The notes: a model not told the origin generated them from the letters alone. DNA of 64,000 bases from Halorussus salinisoli (GCA_005239435.1 SZNP01000001.1:248001-312000); one strand, 5' to 3'; shown: positions 44,145 to 53,730, numbered from the stretch's first letter. Numbers and translations: made by a program.

Positions 44145-44752
44145 ACGCGAGCAAAGGGGAACCGCGCCCAAAACGCTACCGAAGGGCGACACGCGAGACT
44201 TGCCGTTCCGGAATCCTCTGCGAACTCGCAGTCCGTCGGAGGTCCCCCGAGTTCCCACTTCCGTCGCTGTGTCTTCGACACTCTCCGTGCCTTTTCACTT
44301 CCGAGGTATCCGGCCCTGGCGCACTCATCACTTCTTCGAACCTGTTCTCCAGTCGTTACCTTTCACCCCCCGATACCCCCAGTGCGCGCTAGCGGTACGG
44401 TCACGTGCACTTCGGTGGTCTCTGGAGCGCGAGCGAATCAGTACGTCCGGGTACGGTTCCCCGGACGAATTTCCTCGAAGGTCCATCCGAGAAATAAGTA
44501 TATTTCTACAACAGTTACGTACGATTTCCTAAGAATTGTATTCGTTTCCGAAACCGACCGTCGTAGTGGTGTAGACGTGTCGGCGTTCGACGGTCGTGAC
44601 GGGTCGACAGTCGGAGGAGTTCGCCGACAGCGGCGAGTCGATCGGGGACGGCGGAGGGTGAACGAGAATCGGAGGACCGACGAACTATCGGCGAGGACCG
44701 ACGGAAATCGGCGAAATCAGCGGCGGACCAGCGAGGGCGTCAGCGGAACCGC
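44145..44752. other. Intergenic gap upstream of ahcY, no gene recognised
   Basis: About 600 bp. Frames here give Ser/Arg-rich, non-acidic peptides. The stretch 44480-44540 is AT-rich, with a near-palindrome GAAATAAGTATATTTC. The remainder is GC-rich and repetitive in GGCGAATC-like words (44620-44720). It may contain a promoter, but the distance to ahcY (over 330 bp) leaves its role uncertain. Confidence 0.35.
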
Positions 44753-45454
44753 TCAGTGGCCCTTTCCGTTACCGTTGTTGCTGTTGCCTTTCTCGTCGTC
44801 GCCTTCCTCGTCGTCGCCTTCCTCGTCGTTACCAGCGTGCTCGGGCGGACCCTGCGAGCCACCTTCGTCGGTTCCGTTCTCCGTGGTGGCGTTACCGGAG
44901 TTGCCCGCGTCGGCGGGCTTGCCCGCGTGGTCGGGTTTCTTCTCGGAGGCGTTGCCCGGGTTGTTCGAGGTCACGAACTCCGAGACGGCCTGTCCGATGG
45001 GGCCGCCGTCGTCGCCCGCGTTCAGCATCTCGTGGACGAACGAGGACACGAGGTCACCGAACGAGCCTTCCTCGGCGTCCTCCGCTGACGCGGTGAGCGT
45101 GGCAGTCGCCGCACCGGTCGCGTTGTCCTTCTCTGCAGTGACCGCGACGGTCACGTTCTCCTCGGGTGCTGGCAGATAGACCGTCCCGTTTTCGTCGGTC
45201 TCGTAGTCGCCAGCGCCCGCGTACGTGTCGTTGTCGTCAGTGGTGTCGACGGTCACGCTTGCGTTCTCGACCGTCGAGTCGTTCTGCGTCACCGTCACGG
45301 TCGCACTGTGGTCGTCGGCTTGTTCGACCGCGACCGTGAGCGATTCGTTCGCCGTCGTCTCGGCTGCTGCACTTCCCATGCCCGCGGCCGCCACGCTCGA
45401 CAGGAGCAGGACTCCCACGAGGACGACCGAAAGGGTGCGGTTCTTCGATGTCAT
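44753..45454 (-). CDS. Secreted acidic protein with repetitive tail
   Basis: A 233-residue exported protein. The Sec signal peptide MTSKNRTLSVVLVGVLLLSSVAAAGMGSAAA leads into an Ig-like/CARDB-like region rich in NxT/S sites (ANESLTVAVEQADDHSATVTV, ENASVTVDTT). A flexible C-terminus ends in tandem GDDEE units and GNSNNGNGKGH. No enzyme motif is present, so it is likely an extracellular or cell-wall-associated protein. GTTTAATC about 30 bp before the ATG suits a short-leader promoter. The low-complexity tail probably varies between strains. Confidence 0.78.
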   Translation of the reverse strand: MTSKNRTLSVVLVGVLLLSSVAAAGMGSAAAETTANESLTVAVEQADDHSATVTVTQNDSTVENASVTVDTTDDNDTYAGAGDYETDENGTVYLPAPEENVTVAVTAEKDNATGAATATLTASAEDAEEGSFGDLVSSFVHEMLNAGDDGGPIGQAVSEFVTSNNPGNASEKKPDHAGKPADAGNSGNATTENGTDEGGSQGPPEHAGNDEEGDDEEGDDEKGNSNNGNGKGH

Positions 45455-45635
45455 TGCACTCGGTCGTAAGGGAAATGGTAGATTAAACCCCGTCTGTCGT
45501 CCAATTCGTTTTCGTGGTTCATCCGAGCGGAACGAAACGGCGTTACGAACGTAGACCGTTTAAAAATAGTTCTAATCGTTTATCTCCGACAGTTCAACGA
45601 CCCGTTTCGAGCACCGAAAACGAGGAAACAGTGCG

Positions 45636-46934
45636 TTACTCGGCGCGCTCGACGGCGGCCGCGGCGCGCTCCTCGGCGCGTACCCGAACCGCCTTGGCGT
45701 CGAGAGTCAGTACCTCACCGTCGCGCATCAGGACCGCGCCGTCACAGATGGTGTGGCGCACGTCCGACCCGCGGGCCGCGTAGACGAGGTGGCTCACGAG
45801 GTCGTGGTGCGGCGTCAGATGGGCGGCGTCGAGGTTCACCACGGCGATGTCGGCGTTCGCGCCCGGTTCGATGCGGCCGCTGTCGAGTCCGAGCGCCTGC
45901 GCACTCCCCTCGGTCGCCATCCGGACGACGCTCTCGGCCGGGACCGCACTGGCGTCGCCCTCGGCCAGTTTACCGACCATCGCGGCGTCGCGCATCTCGT
46001 CGAACACGTCCAGGTCGTTGTTCGAGGCCGCGCCGTCGGTGCCGAGACCGACCGTCACGCCCGCGTCGAGGAGTTTCTGAACCGGGGCCATCCCGCTGGC
46101 GAGTTTCATGTTCGACGCCGGGCAGTGGATGACGCTCGTACCGGTCTCGGCCAGCAGGTCGATTTCGGCCGCGTCGAGGTGGACGCCGTGAGCCACGAAG
46201 TCCGACTCGTCGGTCATATCGAGGCCGCGGGCGTATTCGAGCGGTCGCTCTCCCTCCTCCTCGACGATGGGGTCCACCTCGTCTACGGTCTCGTTGGCGT
46301 GGTAGTGAATCGGAATCCCCTCCTCGCGGGCCTGTCCGACGTACTCTCGGAGGTACTCCTCACCGACCGTCGTGAGGCTGTGGGGCATGAACGCGGTTTT
46401 CACCCGACCGTCGGCCGCGCCGTCGAGTTCTCGGGCAGTGGCGAGGCTCTGCTCGCAGTCCTCGCGTGCGCCCTCGTCGTCTTTCCCGACCGTGACGATT
46501 CCGTAGCCGAGACGAGCGCGCAGACCAGCGTCTTCGACCGCCTCGGCCACCTCGCCCTCGTGGAAGTACATGTCGGCGAACGCCGTGGTGCCCGACCGAA
46601 TCATCTCCAGCAGGCCGAGTTCGGTCCCGGCGCGCACATCCTCGGGCGTGAACTCGGCTTCGACCGGCCAGACGTCCTCCTGTAGCCACGCGTCGAGTTC
46701 CTTGTCGTCGGCGTAGCCCCGCAGGAGCGTCATGGCGACGTGGGTGTGGGCGTTGACCAGACCCGGCATCACCAGGCCGTCTTCGGCGTCCAGGGTCTCG
46801 TCGCCCTCGGGCATGTCTTCGGGGTCGCCGACCGCGACGATGTCCCCGGACTCGGAATCGACCAGCACGTCGGCGCGCTCGACGGTCGCGTCGGGACGGA
46901 GGACCTGCCCGCCCGCGATTCGCAGTTTCGTCAT
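45636..46934 (-). CDS. Amidohydrolase of the SAH/5'-deoxyadenosine deaminase (MtaD/SsnA-like) group
   Basis: A 432-residue metal-dependent deaminase. Zinc ligands appear in VNAHTHVAMTLLRGYADD, IPIHYHANETVDEV, SDFVAHGVHLDAAEIDLL and VGLGTDGAASNNDLDVFDEM. In archaea related enzymes deaminate S-adenosylhomocysteine, 5'-deoxyadenosine or methylthioadenosine, which fits the nearby ahcY, but a cytosine or guanine deaminase-type role is possible. The ATG at 46934 lies 40 bp after the stop codon of the threonine-synthase-like gene on the same strand, indicating an operon. Confidence 0.88.
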   Translation of the reverse strand: MTKLRIAGGQVLRPDATVERADVLVDSESGDIVAVGDPEDMPEGDETLDAEDGLVMPGLVNAHTHVAMTLLRGYADDKELDAWLQEDVWPVEAEFTPEDVRAGTELGLLEMIRSGTTAFADMYFHEGEVAEAVEDAGLRARLGYGIVTVGKDDEGAREDCEQSLATARELDGAADGRVKTAFMPHSLTTVGEEYLREYVGQAREEGIPIHYHANETVDEVDPIVEEEGERPLEYARGLDMTDESDFVAHGVHLDAAEIDLLAETGTSVIHCPASNMKLASGMAPVQKLLDAGVTVGLGTDGAASNNDLDVFDEMRDAAMVGKLAEGDASAVPAESVVRMATEGSAQALGLDSGRIEPGANADIAVVNLDAAHLTPHHDLVSHLVYAARGSDVRHTICDGAVLMRDGEVLTLDAKAVRVRAEERAAAAVERAE

Positions 46935-46974
46935 GTGGTGTCGTTCACACCGAGGGGGCCTGAAACCTCCGACT

Positions 46975-48249
46975 TCATCGCAGACCGAAGGGAACTTCCT
47001 CGCCAATCGCGTCCAGCGAAGGCTCGACGGTCGGGGACTCGCCCACGGCCCCGGCCGTCTTCCCGGGCCACGCGACCCCTGCGCCGGTTCCCACTGCGAC
47101 CACGGTGTCGTCCTCGCCGACTACGCCGTCCGCGAAGGCCTGCGAGACCACGGCGGGCGCGAGCGCGGAGGCCGGTTCGAGGAAGACGCCGTCCCGACCC
47201 ACAGCCCGGATGGCCCCCTCGACCGCCTCGCGGTCGGCCGCGTAAGCCGCCCCGCCGGAGGCCCGGACTGCCGCCAGGGCGTGGTCGCCCGAAGTCGTCC
47301 CCATCGTGGAGGTGCTGAGGGGTTCGGGACCCTCGTCCCGGCCGACCGACTCGGCGTCGGCCTCGAAGGCGGCCGCGAGGGGGTGGCGCTCTGTGCTCTC
47401 GGCGCTCAACATCCGAGGCGTCTCGGCGACGACGCCGCGGGCCGCGAGTTCCCGGAACCCCTTCCAGATACCGTAGAGACCGTCGCCAGCGCCGACCGGG
47501 ACGACCACGGCGTCGGGGGACTCCCCCATCTGCTCGACGAGTTCGTAGGCGATGGTCTTGTACCCCTCGTAGACGTACGGCTGGCCGGTGTAGCGGCCAT
47601 CGAGGTTGTAGGCGGCGAACCACCCGCAGTCGGCCAGTTCGGCGAGGAGTCGCTTGCGCTCGCCGTAGTCCGTGAGGCGGATCGATTCGCCCCCGTACGC
47701 CCGAATCTGGCGGTGGTGTGGCGGTTCGCTCGACGGCGAGAGGAAGGCGACCACGCGATCGATTCCGGCCCGCGAGGCGTAGGCCGCGACTGCGCTGGCG
47801 TGGTTGCCGGTCGAGGCGGTGGCGATGCGGTCGGCACCGTCGGACCGTCGGCCCGCAGATGCTCCGGCGACTGCGTGGGGGACCACGACCGAGGCGAGCC
47901 GGTCCTTCCACGACCACGTCGGGTTGGTCGTCTCGTTCTTCAGCAAGCAGTCGGGACCCGCCGCGTCGAAGTCGGCGGCCGCCTCCTGAGCGAGGTGCGG
48001 CGCGTCGGCGAGCGGGGTCCACCCCTCGCCCATCGATGCCGGAGGTGCGCCCGCGGAGTCGAGGTCGAGACCCTCGGTCGGAAGCCAGTCGGCGTAGCGC
48101 CAGAGGTCGGTCCGGTCGGAGTCCGGGAGGGCATCGGGGAGGTCCTCGTGAGCGACTTCGAGCGGGCCGCCACAATCGGGACATCCCGCGGGACGCTCGG
48201 CGTGGTCGGTCGTCGCGCCACACGACAGACACTCGAAGACGTAGGTCAT
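46975..48249 (-). CDS. Threonine synthase-like PLP-dependent enzyme
   Basis: A 424-residue protein with an N-terminal zinc ribbon ([24 protein letters not shown]) followed by a fold-type II PLP domain. The Schiff-base lysine is in [12 protein letters not shown], the phosphate loop in [20 protein letters not shown], and the cofactor pocket in [16 protein letters not shown]. It resembles threonine synthase, which converts O-phosphohomoserine to threonine, but could be a cysteate synthase-like or other beta-replacing enzyme. It lies directly upstream of the deaminase gene and probably shares its transcript. Confidence 0.88.
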   Translation of the reverse strand: MTYVFECLSCGATTDHAERPAGCPDCGGPLEVAHEDLPDALPDSDRTDLWRYADWLPTEGLDLDSAGAPPASMGEGWTPLADAPHLAQEAAADFDAAGPDCLLKNETTNPTWSWKDRLASVVVPHAVAGASAGRRSDGADRIATASTGNHASAVAAYASRAGIDRVVAFLSPSSEPPHHRQIRAYGGESIRLTDYGERKRLLAELADCGWFAAYNLDGRYTGQPYVYEGYKTIAYELVEQMGESPDAVVVPVGAGDGLYGIWKGFRELAARGVVAETPRMLSAESTERHPLAAAFEADAESVGRDEGPEPLSTSTMGTTSGDHALAAVRASGGAAYAADREAVEGAIRAVGRDGVFLEPASALAPAVVSQAFADGVVGEDDTVVAVGTGAGVAWPGKTAGAVGESPTVEPSLDAIGEEVPFGLR

Positions 48250-48553
48250 GGCAGAAGTGTTGGCTCGGTGGATAGATAGTGGTTCGGGAAACGGCCAGGA
48301 ACGTCGGAAGTTGGGGAACGAAGGTTGTTCGCCCGGGCCGTCGTTTCCGGTGGAAAACGCCACTCAGATTCGGCATGCGCTGGCGTCGTCGCGCCGTCGG
48401 CGCGATGGCCCGGCGGACGCGGGTCGTCCGCCGGTACGACCTCGCGGTGTGAGGCCGTCGCAGTGCCCGACCAGGAACCGAACGTCGAGAGTCGGCGAGC
48501 GTTGGGGAAGGACGAAAGGTAGTTCCGCGAAGAACGCCAAAACCGACCAATCC
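48250..48553. other. Divergent intergenic region, no gene recognised
   Basis: A 304-bp gap between the threonine-synthase-like gene and hisG. No acidic reading frame or clear hairpin was seen. It must hold the two divergent promoters, but no single convincing TATA element stands out. Confidence 0.35.
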
Positions 48554-49420
48554 ATGAGAATCGCCGTCCCGAACAAGGGCCGACTTCACGACCCGGCGAT
48601 GGAACTGCTCGAACACGCCGGTCTCCACGTCGTAGACGGTGCAGACCGGAAACTGTACGCCGACACGGTCGACCCCGACGTGACCCTGCTGTTCGCTCGC
48701 GCCGCCGACATTCCCGAATACGTCAGCGACGGCGCGGCCGACGTGGGCATCACGGGGCTCGACCAGATGCGGGAGGCCGACCCCGGGAACGTCTCGGACC
48801 TGCTGGACCTGGAGTTCGGTCAGTGCCGACTCGTACTCGCGGCTCCCGAGGACGGCGACATCCGCTCCGTGGCGGACGTGGCGGGCAAGACCGTCGCCAC
48901 CGAGTTCCCCCACATCGCCGAGCAGTACTTCGCGGAGAAGGACGTCGAGACCGATATCGTGGAGGTCAGCGGCGCGACCGAACTCACGCCCCACGTCGAG
49001 ATGGCCGACGCCATCATCGACATCACCAGCACGGGGACCACGCTGAAGGTCAATCGCCTCGCCATCGTGGACGAAGTGCTTTCGAGTTCGGTCCACCTGT
49101 TCGCACGCGACGACGTGGCCGACGACGAGAAGGTCCAGCAAACCGCGATGGCGCTCCAGTCGGTTCTCTCGGCCGACGGCAAGCGCTATCTGATGATGAA
49201 CGCGCCCGAGGACCGCTTGAACGAGGTTCGAGACGTGATCCCCGGTCTCGGCGGCCCGACCGTGATGAACGTCGAGAGCAAAGACGACGGGGAGAAAGAC
49301 GGCATGGTCGCGGTCCACGCCGTCGTGGACGAGCGCGACGTGTTCGAGACCATCAACGAGTTGAAGTCGGTCGGCGCGAGCGGGATTCTGGTGACCGAAA
49401 TCGAGCGACTGGTGGAGTAG
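48554..49420 (+). CDS. hisG: ATP phosphoribosyltransferase (long form)
   Basis: A 288-residue enzyme for the first step of histidine biosynthesis: ATP + PRPP to phosphoribosyl-ATP. The start [23 protein letters not shown] and [15 protein letters not shown] mark the catalytic lobes, with a PRPP loop in [18 protein letters not shown] sequence at about 160-172. The C-terminal ~80 residues, with [24 protein letters not shown], form the ACT-like regulatory domain of the long form, so histidine feedback inhibition is expected. No other his genes are in the window. Confidence 0.95.
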   Translation: MRIAVPNKGRLHDPAMELLEHAGLHVVDGADRKLYADTVDPDVTLLFARAADIPEYVSDGAADVGITGLDQMREADPGNVSDLLDLEFGQCRLVLAAPEDGDIRSVADVAGKTVATEFPHIAEQYFAEKDVETDIVEVSGATELTPHVEMADAIIDITSTGTTLKVNRLAIVDEVLSSSVHLFARDDVADDEKVQQTAMALQSVLSADGKRYLMMNAPEDRLNEVRDVIPGLGGPTVMNVESKDDGEKDGMVAVHAVVDERDVFETINELKSVGASGILVTEIERLVE

Positions 49421-49450
49421 CGACTGGCCGGTCCGCCGACGGGTGACTCG

Positions 49451-49864
49451 TCACTCGGGACCGACGACTTCGACCTTGATTCCTTCGGGGTCCTCGCAGT
49501 AGAGCGCGTAGTACCCGCCAGCGAAGGGATGCTGGTCCTCGAACAGCACGCTCGCGTCCTCTCGCTCGCGGACGCCAGCGGTGAGTTCGTCCACTTGTTC
49601 GCGCGAAGCGGCGTGGAACGCGAGGTGGTTCAGTCCAGCGGCCTGCCGGTCGAAGGGGTGGTCGGTCTCGTCGGCCTGCCCGAGGACGACGTAGGTCGGG
49701 CCGTTTATCCACGAACGACCACCGTCCCAGTCGTTCTTTAGTTCGTAGTCGAGTTCGGTCAGGAGCCAGTCCCAGAAGTCGACCGAGGCGTCGAGGTCGG
49801 ACGCGTACAGTTCGACGTGATGGAGTCGACCGGCGCGTTCGGGGTCGGCGTGGTCGTAGCCCAT
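49451..49864 (-). CDS. VOC family (glyoxalase/bleomycin-resistance fold) protein
   Basis: A 137-residue metal-dependent VOC protein with two beta-alpha-beta-beta-beta units. The first has GRLHHVELYASDLDASVDFWDWLLTEL (His ligand). The second has LNHLAFHAASREQVDELTAG and ends in YYALYCEDPEGIKVEVVGPE (Glu ligand). Specific chemistry is not known. The ATG at 49864 removes a 13-residue basic extension. It is 35 bp downstream of the small membrane-protein gene on the same strand. Confidence 0.88.
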   Translation of the reverse strand: MGYDHADPERAGRLHHVELYASDLDASVDFWDWLLTELDYELKNDWDGGRSWINGPTYVVLGQADETDHPFDRQAAGLNHLAFHAASREQVDELTAGVREREDASVLFEDQHPFAGGYYALYCEDPEGIKVEVVGPE

Positions 49865-49899
49865 GCGTCGTTCCGACGGACGGGGGTGTGAAAGGGTTT

Positions 49900-50244
49900 T
49901 CACGTCGGCGCGGTCCCGAGCAGTCGAACCAGATTGAAAATCGTGATTCCGAGCAGCGCGCTCACCGTGTAGTGAGCCAGCGTGACCACGCCCGCCGTCT
50001 TGTATTTCAGCCGATACACTGCTCGGATGGTGAAGAAGTCCGCGCTGGCGCTCACGAGGATGACGATTGCCGGGCCGTAGGCCTGTAGCGCGAACGAGAT
50101 TATCGCGGGGACGACGCCGACCGCGAACGCACGAACTATCGGTACGTCGCCGAGGACGTATCGCGCGGCGATGTGGGCCGTGACGCCGTAGAACAGCACC
50201 GTGAGTAGGAACGTACCGACCAGCGCGACGATGGGGACCGCCAT
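49900..50244 (-). CDS. Small four-helix membrane protein (probably DUF7473)
   Basis: A 114-residue protein with hydrophobic segments at about 2-22 (VPIVALVGTFLLTVLFYGVTA), 33-55, 56-72 and 88-110, separated by short loops such as ARYVLGDVPIVRA and YRLKYKTAG. It appears to match the haloarchaeal DUF7473 family. Function unknown. The ATG at 50244 is preferred since the upstream extension is not hydrophobic. Confidence 0.78.
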   Translation of the reverse strand: MAVPIVALVGTFLLTVLFYGVTAHIAARYVLGDVPIVRAFAVGVVPAIISFALQAYGPAIVILVSASADFFTIRAVYRLKYKTAGVVTLAHYTVSALLGITIFNLVRLLGTAPT

Positions 50245-50361
50245 GTGGGCCACTCGGGAGGCCGGGGCCAAGGAAGTAGCGGTTTCGCGCGATGCGGGAA
50301 CCAGAGCGTCGGTCTCGGACTGTCCGAAAAACGAAAGACCGCCGCCGTTCGTTCGGCCGCG

Positions 50362-50922
50362 CTATTCCAGCAGACCGAGTTCTTCGAGTCGGGAGACGAT
50401 TTTGTCGACCGCCTGCTCTGCGTCCTCGGGCTTCTTGCCGCCCGTGATGACGAGTTTCCCGGAACCGAACAGCAGCGCGACGACCTCGGGTTCGTCGAGT
50501 CGGTAGACGAGACCGGGGAACTGCTCGGGTTCGTACTCGATGTTCTCGAGTCCGAGACCGATAGCGATGGCGTTGAGGTTGAGATTCCGCCCGAGGTCCG
50601 CCGAGGTGACGATGTTCTGGACGACGATTTCGGGGTCCTCGTTCACGTCGATCTGGAGTTCTCGAAGCTTGTCGAAGACGATTTCGAGGCTCTCGTGTAC
50701 GTCGGCCGTGCTCTTCGCGCCGGTACAGACGATTTTGCCCGACCGGAAGATGAGTGCGGCGGACTTGGGATTCTGGGTTCGGTAGACGAGACCGGGGAAC
50801 TGCTCCGGGTCGTAGTCGGCGCCTTCCAAGTCCATCGCCACGCTCTGCAGGTCGAGTTCCTGCCCGATTCCGGTGGAGGCGACCACGTTTTCAATGTTGA
50901 TGGTCTCCTTTGGGTCGGTCAT
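50362..50922 (-). CDS. tbp: TATA-box-binding protein (TBP)
   Basis: A 186-residue general transcription factor that binds TATA boxes and recruits TFB and RNA polymerase. Two direct repeats form the saddle: ENVVASTGIGQELDLQSVAMDLEGADYDPEQFPGLVYR-type sequence in residues about 11-95, and the parallel QNIVTSADLGRNLNLNAIAIGLGLENIEYEPEQFPGLVYR in about 102-186. Each has the stirrup phenylalanine region (FRSGKIVCTGAK, FGSGKLVITGGK). Haloarchaea often have several TBPs; this one looks canonical and is acidic at both ends. Confidence 0.97.
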   Translation of the reverse strand: MTDPKETINIENVVASTGIGQELDLQSVAMDLEGADYDPEQFPGLVYRTQNPKSAALIFRSGKIVCTGAKSTADVHESLEIVFDKLRELQIDVNEDPEIVVQNIVTSADLGRNLNLNAIAIGLGLENIEYEPEQFPGLVYRLDEPEVVALLFGSGKLVITGGKKPEDAEQAVDKIVSRLEELGLLE

Positions 50923-50948
50923 GTGCGACTTAAATGTCGTATTTAAGG

Positions 50949-50956
50949 TTTATAAA
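50949..50956 (-). promoter_or_regulatory. TATA box of tbp
   Basis: TTTATAAA, a palindrome, lies 27-34 bp upstream of the tbp ATG at 50922, with a second AT-rich stretch between them. This predicts a leaderless or near-leaderless transcript, and possible self-regulation of TBP through its own TATA box. Confidence 0.6.
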
Positions 50957-51141
50957 GGTTGGTACTCCCTCTTGACAGGTGCGCTGAGGGTTTTTATGCG
51001 TCCGTTGGCCCCCAGCGACGGGGTTCCGCTTATTAGCGGGGTGAAATCCGGGGTCTCGGGGCGGCCCGTAGAGTGGGGCTCCTCGGAGGAATCCCACTCG
51101 CAGACGAAACCCCCAAGAGCCACGGCCGAGTCCGATACACC

Positions 51142-52152
51142 GTGTACGCGCTCGAACTCGGTGGGGAAGACGACCGATTCGCGGCCGAAGAGGCAGCGAG
51201 CGCCGCGACCGGCGTCGAAGTCGTCGCCCCCGGCTTGGCCACTGCGAACGTCGTCAGCGACCGCGTGCGAAATCTGGCGTACACCCACCGCGCCAGCGAG
51301 TTCGTCGGCGAGACCGACGCCAGCGTCGAATCGGCGCGCGTCCTGTTGGAAGTCGCCGGAATCGACCGCGAAGGGAGCGTGGCGGTCCGCGCCCGCGACG
51401 TGCGCGACACCGCCGGAATCGACACCCAACGTGCCGAACGCGAACTCGGGCAGGTCCTCGTCGACCGGGGGTTCGCAGTGGACTTGGACGACCCCGACCA
51501 CGAACTTCGCGTCCTCTTCTCGGAGGACACGTGTCTGCTCGGGTGGCTCGAAATCGAGAGCGTCCGCGACTACGGCACGCGAAAGCCGACCGACCGGCCG
51601 TTCTTCCAACCAGGCGGGATGGACCCCCTGCTCGCTCGCGCGCTGGTCAATCTCGCGGGTGCCCGACCCGGCACGACCTTGCTGGACCCAATGTGCGGGA
51701 CCGGCGGCGTCCTCATCGAGGCCGGACTGGTCGGCGCGACGCCGCTCGGGTCGGACGCCCAGCGCAAGATGGCCCGCGGCGCGGCCGAGAATCTGGCCCA
51801 CTACCTCGACGCCGAGCAGCGAGCGACGGGCGACTGGGCCACCCTGCAAGGCGACGCGACCCATCTGCCCTTCCCGGACGACTCCATCGACGCCGTGGTG
51901 TTCGACGCGCCCTACGGCAGGCAGTCCAAAATCGCCAACCTCGACTTGGACGACCTCGTGTCGGGCGCGCTCGCGGAGGCCCGGCGAGTCGCCGACCGGG
52001 CCGTGGTCGTGGGCGACCGCTCGTGGGCTAGCGAGGCCCGCGAGGTCGGCTGGACCGTCGAGGTCGAGTTCGAGCGCCGGGTTCACCGTTCGCTCGTGCG
52101 CCACGTCACGGTGCTGGACGACGCGGACGCCGACTCGGCTATCTTCGACTGA
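51142..52152 (+). CDS. tRNA (guanine(10)-N2)-dimethyltransferase
   Basis: A 336-residue enzyme that methylates the 2-amino group of G10 in tRNA. The N-terminal half (about 1-150) is a THUMP-like RNA-binding region, starting MYALELGGEDDRFAAEEAA. The C-terminal half is a Rossmann methyltransferase with SAM motif LLDPMCGTGGVLIEAGL and catalytic motif FDAPYGRQSKI (D-A-P-Y, of the N/D-P-P-Y type). The GTG at 51142 reproduces the typical family start. An earlier in-frame GTG at 51073 would add a poorly conserved 23 residues. Confidence 0.9.
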   Translation: MYALELGGEDDRFAAEEAASAATGVEVVAPGLATANVVSDRVRNLAYTHRASEFVGETDASVESARVLLEVAGIDREGSVAVRARDVRDTAGIDTQRAERELGQVLVDRGFAVDLDDPDHELRVLFSEDTCLLGWLEIESVRDYGTRKPTDRPFFQPGGMDPLLARALVNLAGARPGTTLLDPMCGTGGVLIEAGLVGATPLGSDAQRKMARGAAENLAHYLDAEQRATGDWATLQGDATHLPFPDDSIDAVVFDAPYGRQSKIANLDLDDLVSGALAEARRVADRAVVVGDRSWASEAREVGWTVEVEFERRVHRSLVRHVTVLDDADADSAIFD

Positions 52153-52205
52153 GCGCGACTCGATCGGCCTCGACCGAGTTCGATTCGGGCGGGCGGCCGC
52201 GACGA

Positions 52206-52643
52206 CTACGAGTCGGCCGCCCGCGCGAGAACGCGTAGTTCGCGCTCTTCGTCGGTTTCGACGGTCAACTCCGGGACCTGGACTGGATTTCCTTCCTCGT
52301 CGATAGCGACGAAGGTGAACGACGACCCCGTGGTGCGCTCTGTCTCGCCGGTTCTTGGGTTCTCGCGCCACGCCCGGAGATGCACCTCGACGCTGGTCTT
52401 CCCCGCGGCGTAGACGTAGGCCTCTATCAGTGCGATGTCGCCGACCGGAACCGGCCGGTGAAAGGAGAGGTCGTCGACGCCCGCGGTGACGCAGGTCTCG
52501 CCCGCGAATCGCATGGCCGACATCGCGCCGAGTTCGTCCATCCACTTCATGAGTTCGCCGCCGTGGAGCGTCTCGTAGTTGTTGGCGTCGTTGGGTTGGA
52601 CTCGATAGCGGTTCCGGATGTGCGTCTCGGCGAGCGTGGGCAT
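52206..52643 (-). CDS. Acyl-CoA thioesterase (hotdog fold)
   Basis: A 145-residue hotdog-fold thioesterase of the BACH/YciA type, hydrolysing acyl-CoA. Motifs: RVQPNDANNYETLHGGELMKWMDELGAMSAM (active-site Asp/Asn region and helix), VTAGVDDLSFHRPVPVGD and GKTSVEVHLRAWRENPRTGE. Start ATG at 52643. It sits 67 bp from rfcC's end on the same strand. A role together with the acyl-CoA synthetase is possible but not shown. Confidence 0.9.
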   Translation of the reverse strand: MPTLAETHIRNRYRVQPNDANNYETLHGGELMKWMDELGAMSAMRFAGETCVTAGVDDLSFHRPVPVGDIALIEAYVYAAGKTSVEVHLRAWRENPRTGETERTTGSSFTFVAIDEEGNPVQVPELTVETDEERELRVLARAADS

Positions 52644-52710
52644 ACCGTGACTTCGGGAGGAACGCAGAAGAATAGTTCGTCCGGACGACGGAGTGGGGTC
52701 GGCGCGCTGG

Positions 52711-53730
52711 CTACGCCTCGCCCTTCGCGCCGAGTTCAGCGAGCAGGTGGCCGAGGTGAACTCGGTCGCTGGACCCATCCGCGAGGTCCACGTCGATTTC
52801 GCCCGCGAGTCGGGTCAGCTCGGCCAGCTCGTCGCCGGAGTACCGGCCCGAGTGTGCCACGTCCAGAATCTCCTGCAGTACTTCCTCGCCGCTGTAGCCC
52901 TCGTCCACGAGCAGGTCGTCGAGGGTCTTGCGGGCGTCCGAGAAGTTGCCCGCCTCGGCGTCGTCCAGCATCTCCTCGATTTCGGCCTCGATTCCGACTT
53001 CACGGAGGACCTCGAAGGCCGCGGTCCGGGTGAGTTCGCCCTCCTTCTCGACGGTCGTCTGCGCGCCGAGGATGGCCTCCCGGAGGTCGCCGTTCGCGTA
53101 CCCGGCGACGAACTCCAGTCCCTTCTCGTCGTACTCGACGCCCTCGGCTTCCACGATGCCTTCCAGCACCGCGACGATTTCCGGGACGGTCGGCGCGCGG
53201 ACCGACACCGGGAAGCATCGGGACTTGATGGGCGGGATGAGCTTCGTCGGCTGGCGGGTCGTGATGATGAACTGGGTCGCCTCGTGGTGGCGCTCCATCA
53301 CGCGGCGGAGCGCCTGCTGGAAGTCCTCGCGGATGGCCTCGGCGTTGTCCAGCACCACGGTCTTGTAGGTGCCCGCGACCGGCGAGTAGCTAGCCGACTC
53401 CTTGAGGACGTGGTTGATGAGGTCGGCCTTCGAGGAGTTTCGCCTGCGCTTGCTGTCGATGAACGACGAGAAGCGCGGGTCGTCGGCGATCTCCTTCTTC
53501 GTCATTCCGAAGAAGTCCGCGACGTTGATCTCCACGAGGTCGTTGTCGGGGTCTTCGTGTGCTTCGCGGGCCAGCGCCCGCACTGCCGCGGTCTTGCCCG
53601 CTCCCGACGGGCCGTGGAGGACGAGATTGATGGGGTCGTTCACGGCCTTCTGGAGGTACTCGCGGACCTCCGACTGCGGGAGGTCGGCCAGATCGGGCGC
53701 GTACCGTTCGGTCCACAGCGGCGCGTCCAT
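52711..53730 (-). CDS. rfcC: Replication factor C small-subunit paralogue (RfcC-type)
   Basis: A 339-residue clamp-loader AAA+ protein, which helps load the PCNA ring on DNA. Walker A is GPSGAGKT (residues 40-47), and the arginine finger is in the SRC motif at 171-173. The Walker B position reads VVLDNAE (126-131), where active RFC small subunits have DEAD or DExx, so the catalytic glutamate appears displaced. An insert with RFSSFIDSKRRRNSSKADL lies at about 87-104. C-terminal collar helices follow. Haloarchaea have several RFC small subunits; this fits the divergent one, and symbol assignment is by type. Confidence 0.88.
   Translation of the reverse strand: MDAPLWTERYAPDLADLPQSEVREYLQKAVNDPINLVLHGPSGAGKTAAVRALAREAHEDPDNDLVEINVADFFGMTKKEIADDPRFSSFIDSKRRRNSSKADLINHVLKESASYSPVAGTYKTVVLDNAEAIREDFQQALRRVMERHHEATQFIITTRQPTKLIPPIKSRCFPVSVRAPTVPEIVAVLEGIVEAEGVEYDEKGLEFVAGYANGDLREAILGAQTTVEKEGELTRTAAFEVLREVGIEAEIEEMLDDAEAGNFSDARKTLDDLLVDEGYSGEEVLQEILDVAHSGRYSGDELAELTRLAGEIDVDLADGSSDRVHLGHLLAELGAKGEA

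Noticed and set aside
44200..44532. A protein gene in the gap upstream of ahcY
   Set aside because: The frame is Ser/Arg/Pro-rich and basic, unlike the acidic proteins of this genome, with no start signal or motif.
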